Shown piece after piece: positions 23,276-26,450 of a stretch of DNA of 26,450 bases. The notes below the pieces were generated by a model that worked only from the letters and a program-made list of their open reading frames with translations, ran no database searches and was not told the DNA's origin. Every line of letters begins with the position of its first letter. Positions within the stretch are counted from its first letter, which is position 1. This stretch comes from Myxococcales bacterium (lineage in GTDB: Bacteria > Myxococcota_A > Polyangia > Polyangiales > Polyangiaceae): contig JADKKK010000026.1 in the NCBI GenBank assembly GCA_016720545.1, forward strand, positions 1-26,450, written 5' to 3'. Both the position numbers and the translations under genes were made by a program.

Positions 23276-24099
23276 TCTCGCCCTTCGCCTTCATCAAGTC
23301 GAGCGCGGCCGCTGCCTCGCATGATCCGGCGACGGATAACCTGTCGCTATGGCTGCGCTCAGACACGCTCTCAGGAACCGGCGCTACGTTCGCGTGGTCG
23401 AGCAAGGCTAGCGCTGGGACCTCAGGCGCAGCAGCCACGTTCAACCACAGCACGGGGTACGGCGATCTGGTCGAGCAACCCTCTACGTCACTCGACGGGC
23501 ACGCCTCCGCCCTCTGGACCGGTGCTTCCCCGATGATCGAGTCTGCCGACCTGACCCGCTCCCTACTAGGGGCCGGCGACTCCGTCGGGGCCTCGTACAC
23601 GGCGGCCTACGTGGTTCAGCCGCTCGCAAGCAACACCTACGGGCTCACCGGCGGCGGCAAGACAGACGGCACCAATCCGACGATCTTCGGTTCTCCGACG
23701 AGCGTTGTCGTCCACGCGATCATGTCCGACGCTGGGACTTGCAAGGTAGGTGTGCACCACTATGACGAGGACCTGGCGTCTGGCGATGGGACGACGCCCG
23801 TCGTGTGGCCCGGCGGCTTCGGCGCGTGGGGCCTCATGTGGGTCGTCTACACGAACGGCGGCAACGCGAAGGTGCGGGTCCAAGAGGCTGATCTCGCCAA
23901 CGAGCTCATCCCCGCGGCGAAGGGCCCTGCCGCGTACGACTACGTCGCGTACTTCGGTACCTTGGGTGGTGGTGCCTACGTGCCCTCGTTCCGTCTGGTC
24001 GAGATGATGATCTATCCGGGCCAGGCCCTGTCGGGCGCGCAGATGATCACCCGCGAGCAGGGATACTTCAAGACTCGCTACCCCTCACTGGGACTCTGA
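23272..24099 (+). CDS. lectin-like (LamG/concanavalin-type) receptor-binding protein
   Basis: The protein is 275 residues from the ATG at 23272, which overlaps the fibre stop (ATGA). 'LSLWLRSDTLSGTGATFAWSSKASAG' at the start, and the end 'SFRLVEMMIYPGQALSGAQMITREQGYFKTRY', match the first and last strands of LamG-like jelly-roll domains, in which the final helix/strand closes the sandwich. Such proteins bind glycans and sit at fibre tips. A longer open frame beginning at 22534 joins this gene to out-of-frame sequence of the fibre gene and is an artefact. Confidence 0.7.
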   Translation: MISPFAFIKSSAAAASHDPATDNLSLWLRSDTLSGTGATFAWSSKASAGTSGAAATFNHSTGYGDLVEQPSTSLDGHASALWTGASPMIESADLTRSLLGAGDSVGASYTAAYVVQPLASNTYGLTGGGKTDGTNPTIFGSPTSVVVHAIMSDAGTCKVGVHHYDEDLASGDGTTPVVWPGGFGAWGLMWVVYTNGGNAKVRVQEADLANELIPAAKGPAAYDYVAYFGTLGGGAYVPSFRLVEMMIYPGQALSGAQMITREQGYFKTRYPSLGL

Positions 24100-24101
24100 C
24101 C

Positions 24102-24524
24102 ATGGCATACGATCCTGACCGAATCCCCACGCTCCCCCGTCCCGCCCCCATGCCGCGCGAGGAGGCGCCCACGCCGATCCCGCGCCGCTCGTCGCTCGAG
24201 GAGCTGCGCGCCGGAGAGGATCCCTACGTCGCCGCGATCGACGAGCTGCGTGTCGAGGTGCTCCGCCTGTCGGCGCGCCTCCCGGAGCTCGACGCGCGCA
24301 CGAGCAAGACTGACCTCGCGCAGGAGGCGCGGCTCAGCGAGCACGAGATGCGCCTCGCGCGCATCGAGGCCGCGTCGAAGGCGGCCGCGAGCGACACGAG
24401 CACCCTCGTGCACGCGCTCACCGGCAAGCTCTCGCCGAAAGTCCTGGGCGCCTTCGTCGCGCTCGGCACGCTCGTCCAAATCTTGCTCCAGGCCTACCGC
24501 CAGCTCCACGGAGGGACCCCATGA
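24102..24524 (+). CDS. XhlA/holin-like small membrane protein with coiled coil
   Basis: The protein is 140 residues. A proline-rich N-terminus is followed by a coiled coil at about 40-105 ('AIDELRVEVLRLSARLPELDA', 'LSEHEMRLARIEAASKAA'), then one hydrophobic segment at about 114-131 ('VLGAFVALGTLVQILLQAY') and a short tail. This layout, helix plus a single C-terminal membrane span just upstream of an endolysin, resembles hemolysin XhlA-type lysis accessory proteins. Holin function is inferred from context. Overlaps the next gene by ATGA. Confidence 0.55.
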   Translation: MAYDPDRIPTLPRPAPMPREEAPTPIPRRSSLEELRAGEDPYVAAIDELRVEVLRLSARLPELDARTSKTDLAQEARLSEHEMRLARIEAASKAAASDTSTLVHALTGKLSPKVLGAFVALGTLVQILLQAYRQLHGGTP

Positions 24525-24952
24525 ACGGCTTCGATCCGACGACGACGAGCCCGCCCGCGACGATGCGGGACATCCGGGCGCTACGGAGCGACCTCGTCGA
24601 GGTCGCCGAGGAGGCTGCCCGTGCGACCCTCGCGGCCCACACGCGCACGCTCGCCCTCCTCGACGAGCAGGAGCAGAACGCGTCGCTCTTCCGCGCCGAG
24701 GTGCGGGCCTTCGTCGCGCGGACCGAAGAGGAGCTTCGCGCCGCGCGGGTGGACCGCGGCACGATGCTGCGGCACCTCTCCCGCCTGGTCGACGTACCGG
24801 CCGAGCGAGAGACCCTCTCGCCGCCCACGTGGCAGGGGCGTCTCGGCACCTGGCTGGCCCGTCCGGCGAGCACGCGCGCGGTGCTCGCGCTCGCCGCGGC
24901 GGGCGTTCTGGCGACCCTCTCGGGGTGCGTCGCGTTGATGGGGGTGCACTGA
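24521..24952 (+). CDS. second coiled-coil protein with C-terminal membrane segment
   Basis: The protein is 143 residues, ATGA-coupled to the previous gene and built on the same plan: helical charged region (about 15-80, 'LRSDLVEVAEEAARATLAAH', 'EVRAFVARTEEELRAARVDRG'), linker, then one hydrophobic C-terminal segment at about 118-141 ('AVLALAAAGVLATLSGCVALMGVH'). It could be a holin, antiholin or spanin-like partner. The cysteine in the span is not in a signal peptide context, so it is not called a lipoprotein. Function by position only. Confidence 0.55.
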   Translation: MNGFDPTTTSPPATMRDIRALRSDLVEVAEEAARATLAAHTRTLALLDEQEQNASLFRAEVRAFVARTEEELRAARVDRGTMLRHLSRLVDVPAERETLSPPTWQGRLGTWLARPASTRAVLALAAAGVLATLSGCVALMGVH

Positions 24953-25224
24953 TGCACGGGCTAGACGACACGGACGCGGACATTCTGGAGCGCGCGGGCA
25001 TCGCCCTCGGCGTGCTCTTCGCCGGCGGCGCCGCGGTGTGCCTCGTGGGCTGGATGCTCGCGGGGTGCACGCCGCGCGCGCAGACGGCCGCCGAGGTGGC
25101 CGCGTACGGCGCGGAGCTCGAAGCCTGCGCGGTGCAGGCCTCGACGTGCCCGGGTTACGTCGCGTGTCGCCAGCGCGTCGCCGCGCGCTACGGGCGGGCC
25201 TACTCGGGGCGGTGCGTGCCGTGA
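24952..25224 (+). CDS. small putative lipoprotein, o-spanin candidate
   Basis: The protein is 90 residues; its ATG overlaps the preceding TGA by one base. A hydrophobic segment (about 16-35) ends in L36-A37-G38-C39, a textbook lipobox, and the mature part holds four more cysteines (C59, C66, C72, C88), which could form two disulfides in the periplasm. Small Cys-containing lipoproteins beside an endolysin are typical of outer-membrane spanins. An oddity is the acidic, 15-residue N-terminus ('DDTDADILE'), unlike normal signal peptides, so a plain membrane anchor is possible. Confidence 0.5.
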   Translation: MHGLDDTDADILERAGIALGVLFAGGAAVCLVGWMLAGCTPRAQTAAEVAAYGAELEACAVQASTCPGYVACRQRVAARYGRAYSGRCVP

Positions 25225-25383
25225 CGGCCATCCTGCTGTCCGTGCTCCGCCCTCGAGAGCGTCGTCGAACTGATCCGCGAGAGCGGCACCGAGGCCGAGC
25301 GCGAGGCGCTGTTCGTCGCGACCGAGCGGCTCGCGAGCATCCACGCGCGGGCGAAGTTCGCCGGGCTGAGGGAGGACGCGTGA
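25221..25383 (+). pseudogene. small hypothetical protein, probably frameshifted
   Basis: A GTG at 25221 overlaps the previous stop (GTGA). It reads 'MTAILLSVLR' and then, after a one-base change in the CCC at 25250-25252, a well-formed helix in the next frame, 'LESVVELIRESGTEAEREAL' and 'ATERLASIHARAKFAGLRED', ending at TGA 25381-25383 that overlaps the next GTG. Restored length is about 53 residues. Without correction the frame runs on through the next genes without meaning. Function unknown. Confidence 0.42.
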
Positions 25384-25567
25384 GCGGCCAGTGCCTCTGC
25401 TCGTGGTGCGTCGAGGCGCGGCAGAATGCGCGCGACGCTGAGACCGCCGACCTTCGCGACCTCGCGGCCTACGACCAGGCGCGCGACGTGCGCCCGCCTG
25501 ACGCCATCGGCGAGCGCCTCCGACGCATGCGCGAGGCTCGCGAGAGGGCGGGGCGTCGTGTCCGTGA
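25380..25567 (+). pseudogene. small cysteine-containing hypothetical protein, possibly frameshifted
   Basis: It starts at GTG 25380 in a GTGA overlap: 'MSGQCLCSWCVEARQNARDAE', then 'LRDLAAYDQARDVRPPDAIG' and a basic helix. The Cys-x-Cys-x-x-Cys at residues 5-10 may bind metal. In its own frame no stop occurs before the endolysin ends; a one-base loss near 25540-25555 would bring in the TGA at 25565-25567, giving the usual GTGA overlap with the endolysin. The end is thus tentative. Confidence 0.35.
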
Positions 25568-26231
25568 AGCCCGCGCTGAACCTCCCCGGCTTCTGCGACG
25601 GCATCGACGTGTCCAGCGTGCAGACCATCGCCGACCCCGCGGCGGTCTATGCGGCCGGGTTCCGGTTCGCGTTCGTGAAGGTCAGCGAGGGCCTCCGCGG
25701 GCGCGACCCGAAGGCGCGGGCGCACCTCGACGCGCTGGCCGGCGCGGGCTCTACACGGGCGCCTACGGCTTCGCGCGCTTCTCGCAGGGCAGCCCGCGGG
25801 ACCAAGCGAAACTGGCCTACGAGGCCGCCACGAGCGACGGGAAGCACATGGTCCGCGTGGCCCTCGACCTCGAGAACTGCCCCAAGGGCACGCCGTGGGC
25901 GGCGCTCACGGACTTCGCCGAGGAGTACCTCAGCGAGTTGCGGCTCACGGGCGGCGAGCCGCTGCTCTACACGATGGCGTCATGGGTGGGGCCCATCGGC
26001 GCGGCATCGATGGGCGTGCCGGTGTGGATCGCGCAGTACCGCAGCGTGACGCAGGCATGGGCGCCGGCCTCGGAGGCCGACATGCCGAAGGCTTACCCGT
26101 GGAAGGTCCTTCAGTACTCAGGAGACCACGGATTTCGCGTCCCCGGCATTCCTGTCGATTGCGATCGCAACCTGTTCAGGGGCTCCGAAGAAGACCTGCG
26201 CGACTGGTTCGGCCTTCCTCCGCTCGGCTAG
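25564..26231 (+). pseudogene. GH25 muramidase (endolysin), one-base frameshift
   Basis: The restored protein is about 222 residues. It shows the glycoside hydrolase 25 order: 'GIDVSS' with D15, 'FRFAFVKVSEG' with E42, 'YTGAYGFARF', 'VALDLEN' with D102 and E104 (the DxE catalytic pair), and 'VWIAQYRS'. It would cut the MurNAc-GlcNAc bond of peptidoglycan at lysis. The first part (to 'DALAGAG') and the rest ('LYTGAYGF' onward) are in different frames; one G missing from the run at 25746-25748 explains the break. Start: GTG 25564 (GTG 25558 alternative). The stop overlaps the stop of the minus-strand recombinase (CTAG). Confidence 0.8.
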
Positions 26232-26450
26232 GCCACGTGTTTCCACGCTGCCCTGTGAACGATTCGGTGGGCCACACCGCGGCGCACGTCGCGGAGAAGC
26301 GCCTGCATCTGCTCGCGGCGTTCGTTGTTCTCGTGGATCCCCGACTCCGCCTCCACGTAGACGTGGGCGAGGACTACGCCGCGCGCCGCCGCGTGCGCTT
26401 CGATGGCCGCTTGCTGGTCTCGCAGGCTGGTGCCGGTGGCTTGCTCGAGG
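26228..26450 (-). CDS. serine recombinase (resolvase/invertase) N-terminal fragment, partial
   Basis: Read on the minus strand from the right edge, the open frame gives 'EQATGTSLRDQQAAIEAHAA', 'GVVLAHVYVEAESGIHENNE' and 'REQMQALLRDVRRG', the order seen in resolvase catalytic domains ('EEQ..TSL..Q...I', 'Y.D...SG', 'RP....LL.DVR.G'). The catalytic serine region lies beyond the window edge. The frame ends soon after at TAG (26228-26230) with 'HRAAWKHVA' where families continue with 'LDRLSR', so it appears cut short. It may be a phage integrase or fibre invertase remnant, or an end of the integrated element. Confidence 0.6.
   Translation of the reverse strand, partial: LEQATGTSLRDQQAAIEAHAAARGVVLAHVYVEAESGIHENNERREQMQALLRDVRRGVAHRIVHRAAWKHVA

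Noticed and set aside
22534..24099. Single 521-residue fibre-lectin fusion
   Set aside because: The middle section is nonsense-like; the fibre gene continues in another frame and ends in an ATGA overlap at 23272-23275, where the lectin-like gene starts.
25038..26231. 397-codon plus-strand frame covering lipoprotein, small genes and endolysin
   Set aside because: Only its last part (from about 25749) is real endolysin sequence. The first part is out of frame relative to the lipoprotein, and the stretch between mixes frames.

Overview
The window reads as a very GC-rich tailed-phage genome segment (prophage or phage contig) with a Mu-like head and a contractile tail. Codons mostly end in G or C, and genes are packed so tightly that most neighbours share ATGA or GTGA stop/start overlaps. 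The host is probably a high-GC Gram-negative bacterium. A myxobacterium-type host would fit the base composition, the strong sigma-54-like promoter elements and the lipoprotein in the lysis region, but the taxonomic guess is an inference. No tRNA, rRNA, CRISPR array or complete insertion sequence was seen.

Layout. 1-763: three small overlapping genes, the first resembling the DNA-binding domain of DnaA. 764-1001: the only sizeable intergenic region, carrying three tandem sigma-54-like promoter elements and an operator-like cluster just before the next operon. 1002-5856 (+): helix-turn-helix protein, ParB-like protein, DNA cytosine methyltransferase, possible small terminase, large terminase, a tiny ORF and a winged-helix/coiled-coil protein. 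5853-7391: the portal protein, on the opposite strand to every other structural gene. 7421-12411 (+): metalloprotease-scaffold fusion with a likely nested scaffold start, capsid decoration protein, gpT-like major capsid protein, a tiny coiled-coil protein and head-tail connector/completion proteins. 12414-20858 (+): sheath with two tandem inserted domains, tube, tail assembly chaperone with an A8 slippery site, tape measure and baseplate genes (hub/spike, gp25-like, J-like). 20860-24099 (+): tail tip and fibre/receptor-binding genes. 24102-26231 (+): lysis region with three consecutive small membrane proteins, two small ORFs and a GH25 endolysin. 26228-26450 (-): part of a serine recombinase running off the edge.

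How it works together. The terminase and portal package DNA into a gpT-type capsid built on the protease/scaffold. The connector proteins join the head to a contractile tail whose length is set by the tape measure. The baseplate and lectin-like fibres bind the host, and the membrane proteins plus endolysin lyse it. The methyltransferase probably protects the phage DNA.

Caution: between about 20.9 and 25.8 kb at least four reading frames are broken, mostly by one-base changes in short G or C runs. This could be sequencing/assembly error or real decay. Some long open frames there are chimeras of two genes; the annotation below restores the likely genes.
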